From Sediminibacterium sp. KACHI17 (GTDB lineage Bacteria; Bacteroidota; Bacteroidia; Chitinophagales; Chitinophagaceae), in NCBI RefSeq assembly GCF_040362915.1, contig NZ_AP029612.1, positions 1,240,001-1,304,000 on the forward strand: a DNA stretch of 64,000 bases, read 5' to 3'. Under the pieces are notes generated by a model. It searched no databases and was not told where the DNA came from. It saw only the letters and a list, made by a program, of their open reading frames with translations. Numbering within the stretch: position 1 is the first letter of the stretch; each line of letters begins with the position of its first letter. Below, in pieces: positions 33,799 through 41,956 of this stretch. Made by a program: the position numbers and the translations under genes.

Positions 33799-34515
33799 AT
33801 GAATATCATTCTCGTAGGATATGGTAAAATGGGTAAAGCCATTGAAGAAATTGCAGTGAAGAAGGGACATACCATCTCCCTTAAGGTAGATATCAATAAC
33901 GCAGATGAATTGAATGCGACCAATGCAGCAAAAGCAGATGTCGCCATTGAATTTACAGGTCCACATAGTGCTTTTGACAATGTCATGAAATGTCTTGAAT
34001 TGGGTTTGCCTGTTGTGTGCGGCTCAACCGGTTGGCTCGACCGATATGAAGAAGCAAAACAATATTGCGAAGCAAAAAATGGAACCTTGGTATATGCAAG
34101 CAACTATAGTATCGGTGTGAACCTTTTTTTTGAAGTGAATAAGCAACTGGCCAAATTGATGAGTCAACATCCGGATTACAATGTCTTCATGGAAGAGATC
34201 CATCATACACAGAAAAAAGATGCTCCTAGTGGAACAGCTATCACATTGGCTGAACAAATAATGGCATCAATGCCCCAAAAGCAAAAATGGGTGAATGAAT
34301 TATCAACTGATCCTTCCGTTTTATCCATTGTTTCCGAACGAATAGATCCGGCACCCGGAACACATAAGGTAAAATATACTTCTGCTATCGATGATATTGA
34401 AATCATCCATACTGCCCATAACCGGGCTGGCTTTGCCGGAGGCGCTGTTCTAGCTGCAGAATATGCATCAAAACATAAAGGCATTTGGAGTATGAAAGAT
34501 GTATTAGGGCTGTAA
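33799..34515 (+). CDS. dapB: 4-hydroxy-tetrahydrodipicolinate reductase
   Basis: 238 residues, slightly short but complete. N-terminal Rossmann region MNIILVGYGKMGKAIE (G-x-G-x-M-G), substrate and catalytic signature EEIHHTQKKDAPSGTA (H-H, K, and the P-S-G-T-A loop), and C-terminal HNRAGFAGGAVLAAEY. It reduces the dihydrodipicolinate precursor with NAD(P)H in the diaminopimelate/lysine pathway, feeding peptidoglycan. dapD, a later enzyme of the succinylase branch, lies at 62.6 kb. Downstream are a gap with a palindrome and an Rrf2 regulator rather than the lepB genes often found here in relatives. Confidence 0.94.
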   Translation: MNIILVGYGKMGKAIEEIAVKKGHTISLKVDINNADELNATNAAKADVAIEFTGPHSAFDNVMKCLELGLPVVCGSTGWLDRYEEAKQYCEAKNGTLVYASNYSIGVNLFFEVNKQLAKLMSQHPDYNVFMEEIHHTQKKDAPSGTAITLAEQIMASMPQKQKWVNELSTDPSVLSIVSERIDPAPGTHKVKYTSAIDDIEIIHTAHNRAGFAGGAVLAAEYASKHKGIWSMKDVLGL

Positions 34516-34522
34516 ACTGTTC

Positions 34523-34547
34523 CATACATTGTATGAAAGCATACAAT
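34523..34547. promoter_or_regulatory. Palindromic operator candidate before the Rrf2 gene
   Basis: ATTGTATG-AAAG-CATACAAT (34528-34547) is a perfect 8-bp inverted repeat with a 4-base spacer. The left half is also part of CATACA-T-TGTATG (34523-34535), so three CATAC/GTATG half-sites are phased here, and a partial one (TTGTAT) follows near 34567. Rrf2 proteins bind such palindromes and often repress their own gene. Confidence 0.6.
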
Positions 34548-34603
34548 ATTCTGTTTTTTTTATAATTTGTATCAAGGAAAGGACTCCTGTAAAATGATGC
34601 CAC

Positions 34604-35014
34604 ATGTTATCTAAAAAAACTCAATATGCGTTCAAAGCCCTTACCTTTATGGCAGAACGCAAAAAAGAAGGTCCGATTCTGATTGCAGAAATAGCTAGCA
34701 AAAAGAAGATCCCTTTAAAATTTCTTGAAAACATTTTGCTGGAACTTAAGAAGGCCGGTTTGTTGGACAGTAAGAAAGGTAAAGGTGGAGGATACTTTTT
34801 TAATGTAGAACCTAATAAAATCCCTCTCGCAACAGTAATGCGATTGATCGAAGGACCGATTGCCTTACTACCTTGTGTAAGTCTCAATTTCTATGAAAAA
34901 TGTCACGACTGCAATGAGCGAAAATGCGGTCTGAATAGGGTGATGATTGAAGTGCGTGATAATACCCTGAAAGTATTGGAAAACAAAACTGTTGCCGATC
35001 TGGCAGTATTATAA
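34604..35014 (+). CDS. Rrf2 family transcriptional regulator
   Basis: 136 residues with a winged helix (MLSKKTQYAFKALTFMAERK, IAEIASKKKIPLKFLENILLELKKAG, SKKGKGGGYFF). The cysteine-rich segment is LPCVSLNFYEKCHDCNERKCGLN, four cysteines around residues 88-108. The spacing resembles the iron-sulfur or redox-sensing loops of IscR, NsrR and CymR-like proteins, though the exact ligand set is not provable here. No suf/isc genes are nearby, so the signal (cluster status, nitric oxide or cysteine) remains open. A perfect palindrome 57 bases upstream is a likely autoregulatory operator. Confidence 0.92.
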   Translation: MLSKKTQYAFKALTFMAERKKEGPILIAEIASKKKIPLKFLENILLELKKAGLLDSKKGKGGGYFFNVEPNKIPLATVMRLIEGPIALLPCVSLNFYEKCHDCNERKCGLNRVMIEVRDNTLKVLENKTVADLAVL

Positions 35015-35038
35015 CCAAACCTCTAAAACAAAACTGAA

Positions 35039-35776
35039 ATGAAAAAATTGCTCATTCTCTTACTGTGCATTCCTTTTATCAGTGAAGCACAGATTCCTGT
35101 ATTAAGCGGGAAGAATATTTTTAAACTGAATGTTAGCTCACTGGTAGCTAAAAACTTTCACATCACTTACGAGCGTAAATTAACAGGTCGTGTATCTGCT
35201 TCGCTGGGCTTCAGAACCATGGCAAAAAGTACCATTCCATTCAAAAGCACTGTTGAAAATTTATTGGATGGCGCCGACTTCAATTTTAATGAATTCAAAA
35301 TGGGGAATACCGCTTTCACGCCTGAAGTGAGATTATATTTAGGCAAAGGCAATCTCAGAGGCTTTTATGTAGCCCCATACATGCGTTTTGCATCTTTCGA
35401 TATTACGGCTCCAATTAAATATACTTACAACAGTGGAAGTGGTAACACTACTACAGAAGCACCCATGACAGGTAAAATCACTTCTACAAGTGGTGGTATC
35501 ATGTTTGGTACACAACACAGAATCTTCAAAGTATTGACACTCGATATTTGGATCATTGGAGGTCACTATGGCAGCAGCAAAGGAACACTTGCAATAACCA
35601 GAAACTTCTCTACTCAACAAGAGCGTGACGCTTTAAAACAAGAGTTGGATGATATCGACGCCCCTCCTTTTAAATTTAAAAATGCTACTGTAACAGCTAC
35701 TGGCGCTAGCATTCAATCAGACGGACCATGGGCTGGTATTCGCGGACTAGGCATTAACCTAGGTTTCAGATTCTAA
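35039..35776 (+). CDS. DUF3575-like outer membrane beta-barrel protein
   Basis: 245 residues: signal peptide (MKKLLILLLCIPFISEAQ), then barrel-like strands (NIFKLNVSSLVAKNFHITYERKLTGR, RVSASLGFR, GFYVAPYMRFASF) and a terminal GIRGLGINLGFRF with the assembly phenylalanine. It resembles the DUF3575 group of Bacteroidota barrel proteins. It begins 24 bases after the Rrf2 gene, so the two may be co-transcribed and the barrel protein may be under Rrf2 control. A strong terminator follows. Confidence 0.83.
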   Translation: MKKLLILLLCIPFISEAQIPVLSGKNIFKLNVSSLVAKNFHITYERKLTGRVSASLGFRTMAKSTIPFKSTVENLLDGADFNFNEFKMGNTAFTPEVRLYLGKGNLRGFYVAPYMRFASFDITAPIKYTYNSGSGNTTTEAPMTGKITSTSGGIMFGTQHRIFKVLTLDIWIIGGHYGSSKGTLAITRNFSTQQERDALKQELDDIDAPPFKFKNATVTATGASIQSDGPWAGIRGLGINLGFRF

Positions 35777-35798
35777 AAACATACGAAGAACGTATAAA

Positions 35799-35834
35799 AG
35801 AAGAGCCGCAATCTAAATGTTGCGGCTCTTTTAT
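35799..35834. terminator. Intrinsic terminator
   Basis: AAGAGCCGCA (35801-35810), 10-base loop, TGCGGCTCTT (35821-35830) followed by TTATT. It is a perfect 10-bp stem placed 25 bases after the barrel-protein stop. The left arm is preceded by A residues, so it may also serve the convergent gene. Confidence 0.92.
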
Positions 35835-35926
35835 TGTGTTTACCCCCCGGTAAATGATCAGCAGCTTTTACACTGCCATCGTATTATTAGATACCGTTTG
35901 GTTCAATTTCGTTGCTTTTATACCAA

Positions 35927-36877
35927 TTATTTCTTCAGATTTTTTAGCATATCATCGGTCATTTTCGCCAAATCAAACTCCGGCTTCCATCCCCAATCAT
36001 GGGTAGCAACACTATCATCAATACTTTGAGGCCAACTATCTGCGATCTGTTGTCTATAATCAGGCGCATAACTCATCTTAAACTCAGGAATATGTTTAAT
36101 GATTTCAGCACCGATTTCTTTGGGTGAAAAACTCATACCTGATAAATTATAAGAAGTCCTAACTGATATTTTTTCTGCAGGCGCTTCCATTAATTCAAGT
36201 GTAGCCCTGATCGCATCAGGCATATACATCATGGGCAAATAAGTATCTTCTTTAAGAAAGCATTGGTATTTTTTGTGCTCCAATGCCTCATGATAAATTT
36301 CTACCGCATAATCAGTGGTACCTCCACCCGGAGCAGATTTATAACTGATCAAACCCGGGTATCGAATACTGCGAACATCTACTCCATATCGCTGGAAATA
36401 ATAGTTACACCAAAACTCACCGGCATACTTACTGATACCATATACAGTAGTAGGCTCTATAATGGTTTGCTGCGGACAATTTTGTTTGGGAGAAGTAGGA
36501 CCAAATACTGCAATACTACTAGGCCAATACACTTTGGTCAATTTTTCTTCCCGTGCAATGTCCAGTACATTTAATAAGCCCTGCATATTCAGATGCCATG
36601 CCAGGTTCGGATTCTTTTCTCCTGTCGCAGATAATATCGCCGCCAATAAATAGATCTGTGTAATATTTTGACGAATCACCTGCACATGTAACATCTCTTT
36701 ATTCATCACATCCATACTCACGTACGGACCAGTACCTTCTAACAATGGATTTTGTTCACGAAGATCTGAAGCGATGACATTGTTATTCCCATAGAGTTTA
36801 CGCAACGCCAATGTTAGTTCAACTCCGATCTGACCCGAAGCCCCAATAACGAGAATTTTTTCTTTTTGCGGAGACAT
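35927..36877 (-). CDS. L-threonine 3-dehydrogenase, SDR (epimerase-like) type
   Basis: 316 residues from ATG 36877 (MSPQKEKILVIGASGQIGVE). NAD-binding GASGQIG at the N-terminus, active-site VYGISKYAGE (Y-x-x-x-K) at about 143-150, and the substrate segment GGGTTDYAVEIYHEAL characteristic of the epimerase-like threonine dehydrogenases known from Flavobacterium and Cupriavidus. It oxidises threonine to 2-amino-3-ketobutyrate. Kbl, the usual next enzyme, is not in the window. The frame continues upstream to 36949, but that start lies inside the palindrome at 36.9 kb and adds no conserved residues, so 36877 is preferred. Divergent from kdsA. Confidence 0.9.
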   Translation of the reverse strand: MSPQKEKILVIGASGQIGVELTLALRKLYGNNNVIASDLREQNPLLEGTGPYVSMDVMNKEMLHVQVIRQNITQIYLLAAILSATGEKNPNLAWHLNMQGLLNVLDIAREEKLTKVYWPSSIAVFGPTSPKQNCPQQTIIEPTTVYGISKYAGEFWCNYYFQRYGVDVRSIRYPGLISYKSAPGGGTTDYAVEIYHEALEHKKYQCFLKEDTYLPMMYMPDAIRATLELMEAPAEKISVRTSYNLSGMSFSPKEIGAEIIKHIPEFKMSYAPDYRQQIADSWPQSIDDSVATHDWGWKPEFDLAKMTDDMLKNLKK

Positions 36878-36914
36878 GCAATCGTTTTTTAGTGGAACAA
36901 AGAAAGAGAAAAAA

Positions 36915-36968
36915 GGGCAATAGTTGATAGTCCATGGTCTATGGACCATGGACTATCAACTATTGCCC
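36915..36968. repeat. 54-bp almost perfect palindrome, copy D
   Basis: Two 25-base arms (36915-36939 and 36944-36968) are exact reverse complements, separated by TATG. The arms begin GGGCAATAG and meet at CCATGGTC-TATG-GACCATGG. It lies between the divergent threonine dehydrogenase and kdsA genes, so it is not a terminator at the end of an operon. It shares its core with copies A, C, E and F. Confidence 0.93.
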
Positions 36969-37005
36969 AACAAATCCCTAATTTCGCTACTCAAATAATA
37001 CATTC

Positions 37006-37830
37006 ATGATCCCAGCTTATCTCTCAGAACTTTTCAAGCCACAACAGTACGATGCCAATAACTTTTTTCTGATCGCAGGTCCATGTGTGGTTGAGAGTGA
37101 GGAATTGGTGATGGAAATAGGTGAAAAGGTATCGGGTATTTGTAGAAATCTGGGCATCCCTTATGTTTTTAAAGCCAGTTATAGAAAGGCAAATAGAACC
37201 AGTGCCAGTTCATTCACCGGTATTGGTGATGACAATGGTTTATCACTGATCAAAAAAGTGGGTGATACTTATCAGTTGCCTACCACTTCTGATATTCATG
37301 CGCATGATGAAGCTGCTATGGCTGCTCCATATATTGATATCCTGCAGATACCTGCTTTCTTATGCAGACAAACAGATTTGCTGTTAGCTGCAGCAGATAC
37401 TGGAAAGATCGTGAACGTTAAGAAGGGACAGTTTCTCAGTGGACCGTCCATGAAATTTGCAGTAGATAAGATCAAACTAGCAGGTAATGATAAGGTCATG
37501 CTAACAGAACGCGGAACTACTTTTGGTTATCAGGATCTGGTGGTTGACTATAGAAATATTCCCTGGATGCAAGAACACGGTTGCCCTGTGATCATGGACT
37601 GTACACATTCTTTACAACAACCGAACCAAACAACGGGAGTAACGGGCGGAAATCCTCAACTAATTGGAACCATTGCAAAAGCTGCTATTGCAGCCGGAGC
37701 AGATGGTCTCTTCATAGAAACACATCCAAATCCTGCCATAGCGAAGAGTGACGGAGCCAATATGTTACAACTCGATCGCTTAGAACCTTTGTTACAGGAA
37801 TTGGTTCGCCTAAGAAAAGCAATAGTATAG
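37006..37830 (+). CDS. kdsA: 3-deoxy-8-phosphooctulonate synthase (KDO-8-P synthase)
   Basis: 274 residues. Signatures: FFLIAGPCVVESEE, YVFKASYRKANRTS (substrate-binding lysine and the family motif), DIHAHDEAAMAAPYIDILQIPAFLCRQTDLL and LTERGTTFGYQDLVVDYR. It condenses arabinose-5-phosphate with phosphoenolpyruvate, the committing step to Kdo for the lipopolysaccharide core, in the cytoplasm. FGYQDLVVD in place of a metal-binding FGYN-L-VD variation should be noted when judging metal dependence. The gene stands alone, divergent from the threonine dehydrogenase, with the 54-bp palindrome 37 bases before its ATG. Confidence 0.95.
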   Translation: MIPAYLSELFKPQQYDANNFFLIAGPCVVESEELVMEIGEKVSGICRNLGIPYVFKASYRKANRTSASSFTGIGDDNGLSLIKKVGDTYQLPTTSDIHAHDEAAMAAPYIDILQIPAFLCRQTDLLLAAADTGKIVNVKKGQFLSGPSMKFAVDKIKLAGNDKVMLTERGTTFGYQDLVVDYRNIPWMQEHGCPVIMDCTHSLQQPNQTTGVTGGNPQLIGTIAKAAIAAGADGLFIETHPNPAIAKSDGANMLQLDRLEPLLQELVRLRKAIV

Positions 37831-37971
37831 GAAGAGTCAAGAATAAAGACTCAGGATTCAAGAAAGAATACAGGAAATACGGACAAACTTCACATACATT
37901 TTAAGAAGCACTAGTAGCAGTGCTGGATTGCTTAGGTGTTACTTATGTAATAATTCTTGTTCCTTGAATTC

Positions 37972-38193
37972 TCACCAATTGCGCAACGGATTTCTTCTTC
38001 CGGCAAGGATATAATTCTTGATATTGATCCAAAAAGCAAGGATCATGTAGATGATTACCGGAGATCCCATGGTCAAGAAAGAGATGTAAATAAACCACAT
38101 CCTGATACGAGAGCTGGCGATACCTAGTTTTTCTCCAATAGCGGTACAAACACCAAACGCCCTTACTTCAAGAAATTCTCTGATCTTTTGCAT
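37972..38193 (-). CDS. PspC domain small membrane protein
   Basis: 73 residues from ATG 38193 (MQKIREFLEVRAFGVCTAIG); the frame continues upstream but without conserved sequence. The PspC fold is visible: FGVCTAIGEKLGIASSRIR, then one membrane helix (MWFIYISFLTMGSPVIIYMILAFWI) and a basic tail (RRNPLRNW). PspC proteins act in envelope-stress responses with phage-shock proteins; the role of such lone small forms in Bacteroidota is not known. It faces the kdsA gene with a 141-base gap that has no strong terminator. Confidence 0.85.
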   Translation of the reverse strand: MQKIREFLEVRAFGVCTAIGEKLGIASSRIRMWFIYISFLTMGSPVIIYMILAFWINIKNYILAGRRNPLRNW

Positions 38194-38461
38194 ATATCTG
38201 GTAGTTGAATAGGGGGCTTTGTATGGCAAATTAGACAAATTTTAGTGAAAAAAGGTTAAGAATGTATGTGAGGGATGACATACCTGAATAAACAGATCAT
38301 AACGCATATATTTCAGTCTTTGCCCCCACCCTATTTTTCCGTAAATTCGCGCAGATTTTAGTCAATAAAACATCTGTTTGAACCAACTGTTCTCTGGAAA
38401 TTCTCCATAGTAGGTTTTCAAATCAGATATCAGAAATCATACATCTTTAAATCGTAGACCC

Positions 38462-40729
38462 ATGGCATTTGACATTGAAATGATCAAGAAAGTGTATGCT
38501 GAGATGCCTGCTAAGGTAGATGCTGCACGCAAGGCGCTCGGTCGCCCTTTGACACTGTCTGAAAAAATCCTTTTTGCACATCTGCATCAGGATCAGCAAC
38601 TCAGTAATTTTGAAAGAGGTAAATCCTATGTTGATTTTGCACCAGACCGTGTTGCGATGCAGGATGCGACTGCACAAATGGCGCTCTTGCAGTTTATGCA
38701 AGCTGGTCGTCCAAAAGTAGCGGTTCCCTCAACTGTACACTGTGATCACCTGATCACTGCCAAATTAGAAGCTAAAAAAGATCTGGAAGTAGCGAACGCA
38801 GAAAGTAAAGAAGTATATGACTTCCTTGCTTCTGTTTCCAATAAATACGGCATCGGTTTCTGGAAACCAGGAGCCGGTATCATTCACCAGGTAGTTCTTG
38901 AAAACTATGCATTCCCCGGCGGTATGATGATCGGAACCGATTCTCATACTGTGAATGCCGGAGGTTTGGGTATGATCGCCATTGGTGTCGGTGGTGCTGA
39001 CGCCTGTGATGTGATGGCCGGTTTACCATGGGAATTGAAATGGCCAAAATTGATCGGCGTGAAACTTACGGGTAAACTAAGTGGATGGACCGCCCCTAAA
39101 GATGTTATTCTGAAAGTGGCAGGTATCCTCACTGTAAAAGGTGGTACCGGAGCAATCGTAGAATACTTTGGTGAAGGTGCAACAGCCATGAGCTGTACCG
39201 GTAAAGGAACCATTTGTAATATGGGTGCTGAAATAGGTGCTACTACTTCTACTTTCGGTTATGATGATAGCATGAGTCGTTACCTCAAAGCTACCGGTCG
39301 CGAAGAAGTAGCTGTAATGGCTGATGGTATCAAAGCTTACTTAAATGCAGATGCAGAAGTATATGCTTCTCCTGAAAAATATTTCGATCAGGTAATCGAG
39401 ATCAACCTGAGTGAACTAGAACCACATTTGAACGGTCCTTTCACTCCGGATCTGGCTACTCCTATTTCTAAAATGAAAGAAATGGCTGCAGCCAACGGAT
39501 GGCCTACAAAAGTAGAAGTAGGTTTGATCGGCAGCTGTACCAACAGTTCTTATGAAGATATCAGTCGCGCGGTAAGTCTGGCCCGTCAGGTAAAAGAAAA
39601 AGGGTTGAAAACAAAAGCTCAATACACCATTACTCCGGGTAGTGAGCAAGTACGTTATACAATTGAACGTGATGGATTTTTGGATATTTTCTCTGAGATC
39701 GGCGCAACTGTTTTCGCCAATGCATGTGGACCTTGTATCGGTATGTGGGATCGTGTAGGTGCTGAAAAAGCTGAGAGAAATACCATCGTTCACTCTTTCA
39801 ACAGAAACTTCGCCAAGCGTGCTGATGGCAACCCAAATACTTTAGCGTTTGTTGCTTCACCTGAATTGGTAACAGCACTTGCGATTGCAGGTGATCTGAC
39901 CTTTAATCCGATCACGGATACATTGACCAATGAAAAAGGTGAGCAAGTAAAATTAGATGAGCCTAGTGGACAGGAATTACCACAACGTGGATTTGCAGTA
40001 GAAGATGCCGGCTATCAGGCACCTGCTGCTGACGGAACTGCTGTACAAGTAGCCGTGGATCCTGCATCAAAACGTTTGCAATTATTAGATCCTTTCGCTG
40101 CTTGGGAAGGTACAGATTTGAAAGGATTGAAGCTGTTGATCAAAGCAAAAGGAAAATGTACCACAGACCATATCTCTATGGCGGGTCCATGGTTGAAGTT
40201 CCGCGGTCACCTCGATAACATCAGTAACAACATGCTCATCGGTGCTGTGAATTTCTTCAATGAGAAGACCGATCTGGTAAAAAATCAACTGACAGGGGAA
40301 TATGGTCCGGTGCCTGCTACACAGCGTGCTTATAAAGCTAAAGGTATTGGATCGATCGTCGTAGGTGATGAAAACTATGGTGAAGGATCATCCAGAGAGC
40401 ATGCGGCTATGGAACCTCGTCATTTAGGTGTTCGTGCAATATTGGTAAAATCATTTGCCCGTATCCATGAAACCAACCTTAAGAAACAAGGTATGCTGGC
40501 ATTGACTTTCAATGACAAAAATGATTACGATAAGATTCAGGAAGATGATACGATCGACATTGAAGGACTGACCACTTTTGCACCGGGTCAGCCGCTTACC
40601 ATTGTATTACATCATTCAGATGGAAGCGTTGACAAGATCAGTGTGAATCATACCTATAATCAACAACAGATCGAATGGTTTAAAGCCGGTGGTGCGTTGA
40701 ATATTATTCGCAAACAAGTGGCAGGATAA
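38462..40729 (+). CDS. acn: Aconitate hydratase
   Basis: 755 residues, length and order of mitochondrial-type aconitase. It has the substrate and cluster motifs: [36 protein letters not shown] (first cluster cysteine) and [13 protein letters not shown] (the C-x-x-C pair), all needed for the 4Fe-4S centre. The C-terminal swivel domain starts near 520 ([32 protein letters not shown]). It converts citrate to isocitrate in the citric-acid cycle. Monocistronic, with a 268-base upstream gap where I see no exact promoter octamer, and a strong terminator behind. Confidence 0.96.
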   Translation: MAFDIEMIKKVYAEMPAKVDAARKALGRPLTLSEKILFAHLHQDQQLSNFERGKSYVDFAPDRVAMQDATAQMALLQFMQAGRPKVAVPSTVHCDHLITAKLEAKKDLEVANAESKEVYDFLASVSNKYGIGFWKPGAGIIHQVVLENYAFPGGMMIGTDSHTVNAGGLGMIAIGVGGADACDVMAGLPWELKWPKLIGVKLTGKLSGWTAPKDVILKVAGILTVKGGTGAIVEYFGEGATAMSCTGKGTICNMGAEIGATTSTFGYDDSMSRYLKATGREEVAVMADGIKAYLNADAEVYASPEKYFDQVIEINLSELEPHLNGPFTPDLATPISKMKEMAAANGWPTKVEVGLIGSCTNSSYEDISRAVSLARQVKEKGLKTKAQYTITPGSEQVRYTIERDGFLDIFSEIGATVFANACGPCIGMWDRVGAEKAERNTIVHSFNRNFAKRADGNPNTLAFVASPELVTALAIAGDLTFNPITDTLTNEKGEQVKLDEPSGQELPQRGFAVEDAGYQAPAADGTAVQVAVDPASKRLQLLDPFAAWEGTDLKGLKLLIKAKGKCTTDHISMAGPWLKFRGHLDNISNNMLIGAVNFFNEKTDLVKNQLTGEYGPVPATQRAYKAKGIGSIVVGDENYGEGSSREHAAMEPRHLGVRAILVKSFARIHETNLKKQGMLALTFNDKNDYDKIQEDDTIDIEGLTTFAPGQPLTIVLHHSDGSVDKISVNHTYNQQQIEWFKAGGALNIIRKQVAG

Positions 40730-40746
40730 TCAACTGCTCTTACAAT

Positions 40747-40780
40747 AAAAAAAGCTCCGAATGTATTCGGAGCTTTTTTA
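40747..40780. terminator. Bidirectional intrinsic terminator after aconitase
   Basis: AAAAAAGCTCCGAAT (40748-40762), two-base turn, ATTCGGAGCTTTTTT (40765-40779). A nearly perfect palindrome with A-run and T-run, between the convergent aconitase and membrane-protein genes. Confidence 0.94.
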
Positions 40781-40800
40781 TTACGCATCACTTTCTTACA

Positions 40801-41226
40801 TCAGGCTTTTTTACCCATACCATTGACCCAACCAACAACACCGCCAACAATAGCACCCATGACGGCTGCAGCGGCTATGTCAACCCAGACTGCTTTCATA
40901 GCCATGATATTACTGGTTCCATACATGGTGAGATCAAAGGATGCTCCCATGATCAATCCAAGCACAGCACCTGCTGAAAGTCCGGCTGAAAGGGTACTGA
41001 TGTTTGCCCAGCGATTGAAAATGTAAGAGTACAGAATACCTGTACAAATATTTCCGAGTATCAGTGCCCACCATACCATTTCAGCATCTGGGCGCATCAC
41101 ACCGGTCGCTGTACCGCTGTTCTCAGCCATAAAATCCATCAATAACATTCCGTAAATCAGCCATCCTGCAAAGAAGGCGACAACTCCTCCGGCGATGCCG
41201 GAAATCAACATTTTTGTGGTGTTCAT
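40801..41226 (-). CDS. Small membrane protein, four helices, unknown function
   Basis: 141 residues from ATG 41226 (MNTTKMLISGIAGGVVAFFAGWLIYG); a TTG two codons earlier is in frame. Four membrane segments (about 5-25, 50-70, 78-98, 112-135) are rich in glycine and alanine. The second follows the acidic loop GVMRPDAEMVWWALILGN. The pattern resembles DUF1761-type proteins, but I do not claim the family. It is divergent from the next membrane-protein gene across a region with two TTGCGCAA palindromes, which suggests specific regulation. Confidence 0.78.
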   Translation of the reverse strand: MNTTKMLISGIAGGVVAFFAGWLIYGMLLMDFMAENSGTATGVMRPDAEMVWWALILGNICTGILYSYIFNRWANISTLSAGLSAGAVLGLIMGASFDLTMYGTSNIMAMKAVWVDIAAAAVMGAIVGGVVGWVNGMGKKA

Positions 41227-41277
41227 AAGCAATCGTTTTAAGGGGGAAAAAATTTACTGAACAAAATAGACATCAGT

Positions 41278-41302
41278 TTGCGCAAATGCAAGTATTGCGC
41301 AA
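41278..41302. promoter_or_regulatory. Twin TTGCGCAA palindromes in a divergent promoter region
   Basis: The self-complementary octamer TTGCGCAA occurs at 41278-41285 and again at 41295-41302, 17 bases apart. The pair lies between two divergent small membrane-protein genes, 52 bases above the minus-strand ATG (41226). Repeated palindromes at this spacing suggest a dimeric repressor or activator site. Confidence 0.55.
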
Positions 41303-41442
41303 GAACCCAAATGCCTACTGTTTATAATCAGGGGATAACCCATAAATGAAAGCATTCACAAACAATTATCATTTAAATGAATGTTGCAACAGTAACTGTA
41401 CTTATTTTCACCCATTGTATTGAAAATCTATTATTTAGAACT

Positions 41443-41865
41443 ATGATTTGGGAAATATTGACTGTTGCAGGTCTGGCTACCTTTGAAGTTTATGCAGCCA
41501 TACCTGCGGGTTTTGCATTTGGACTACCGGCATGGACCATTTTTTTATCCAGCATGACGGGCGGATTAGTAGGTGTTTTTGTTGCTACATTTTTGGGAGA
41601 TAAGATCAAAAAGTTTCTTGCAAAATACCGTAAACCCAAGCCGGAAAAACCAAAGACAGGATTGATCTATACGCTATGGGATAAATATGGGATCATTGGA
41701 TTGGGTTTCTTCGGAACCATGACCGTTGGAGCTCCCGTTAGTATCGGAGTAGGTGTTGGCTTTAATGTGCCTTTGCAAAAATTATTGATCTGGTGCTGTA
41801 TCGGTGTAATTACCCGTTGTGCATTATTTACTGCGATCGGATATTACGGATTGAAACTAATTTAA
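41443..41865 (+). CDS. Small multidrug export / DedA-like membrane protein
   Basis: 140 residues from ATG 41443 (MIWEILTVAGLATFEVYAAI); a longer start at 41377 adds 22 residues. Hydrophobic segments lie at about 1-25, 28-52, 90-110 and 112-138, separated by a basic loop (KIKKFLAKYRKPKPEKPK). The pattern E-x-x-x-A-I-P-x-G at the first helix (EVYAAIPAGFAFGL) resembles the small multi-drug export protein family (PF06695), distantly related to DedA. Transport substrate unknown. It converges with the stress-protein-like gene, with the copy E palindrome between them. Confidence 0.65.
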   Translation: MIWEILTVAGLATFEVYAAIPAGFAFGLPAWTIFLSSMTGGLVGVFVATFLGDKIKKFLAKYRKPKPEKPKTGLIYTLWDKYGIIGLGFFGTMTVGAPVSIGVGVGFNVPLQKLLIWCCIGVITRCALFTAIGYYGLKLI

Positions 41866-41880
41866 ACGAGTGTAAATAGC

Positions 41881-41933
41881 CAATGGTCCATAGTCCATGG
41901 TATCATATCTTACCCATGGGCTATGGACCATCG
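41881..41933. repeat. CCATGG palindrome, copy E
   Basis: The 20-base arms CAATGGTCCATAGTCCATGG (41881-41900) and CCATGGGCTATGGACCATCG (41914-41933) pair at 18 of 20 positions across a 13-base spacer. It lies between convergent genes (41865 stop and 41957 stop), where a hairpin could also stop transcription, although no T-run follows either arm. Further family-like sequence (ACCATATACTATTGG) continues to about 41947. Confidence 0.85.
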
Positions 41934-41956
41934 ACCATATACTATTGGTTAACCCC

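Noticed and set aside
35927..36949. Threonine dehydrogenase starting at 36949
   Set aside because: The extra 24 residues are encoded by the palindrome and lack conservation; ATG 36877 leads directly into the NAD-binding motif.
37831..37971. Small hairpin AGCACT/AGTGCT near 37907-37924 as a terminator
   Set aside because: Only six base pairs and no T-run follow; not strong enough to report.
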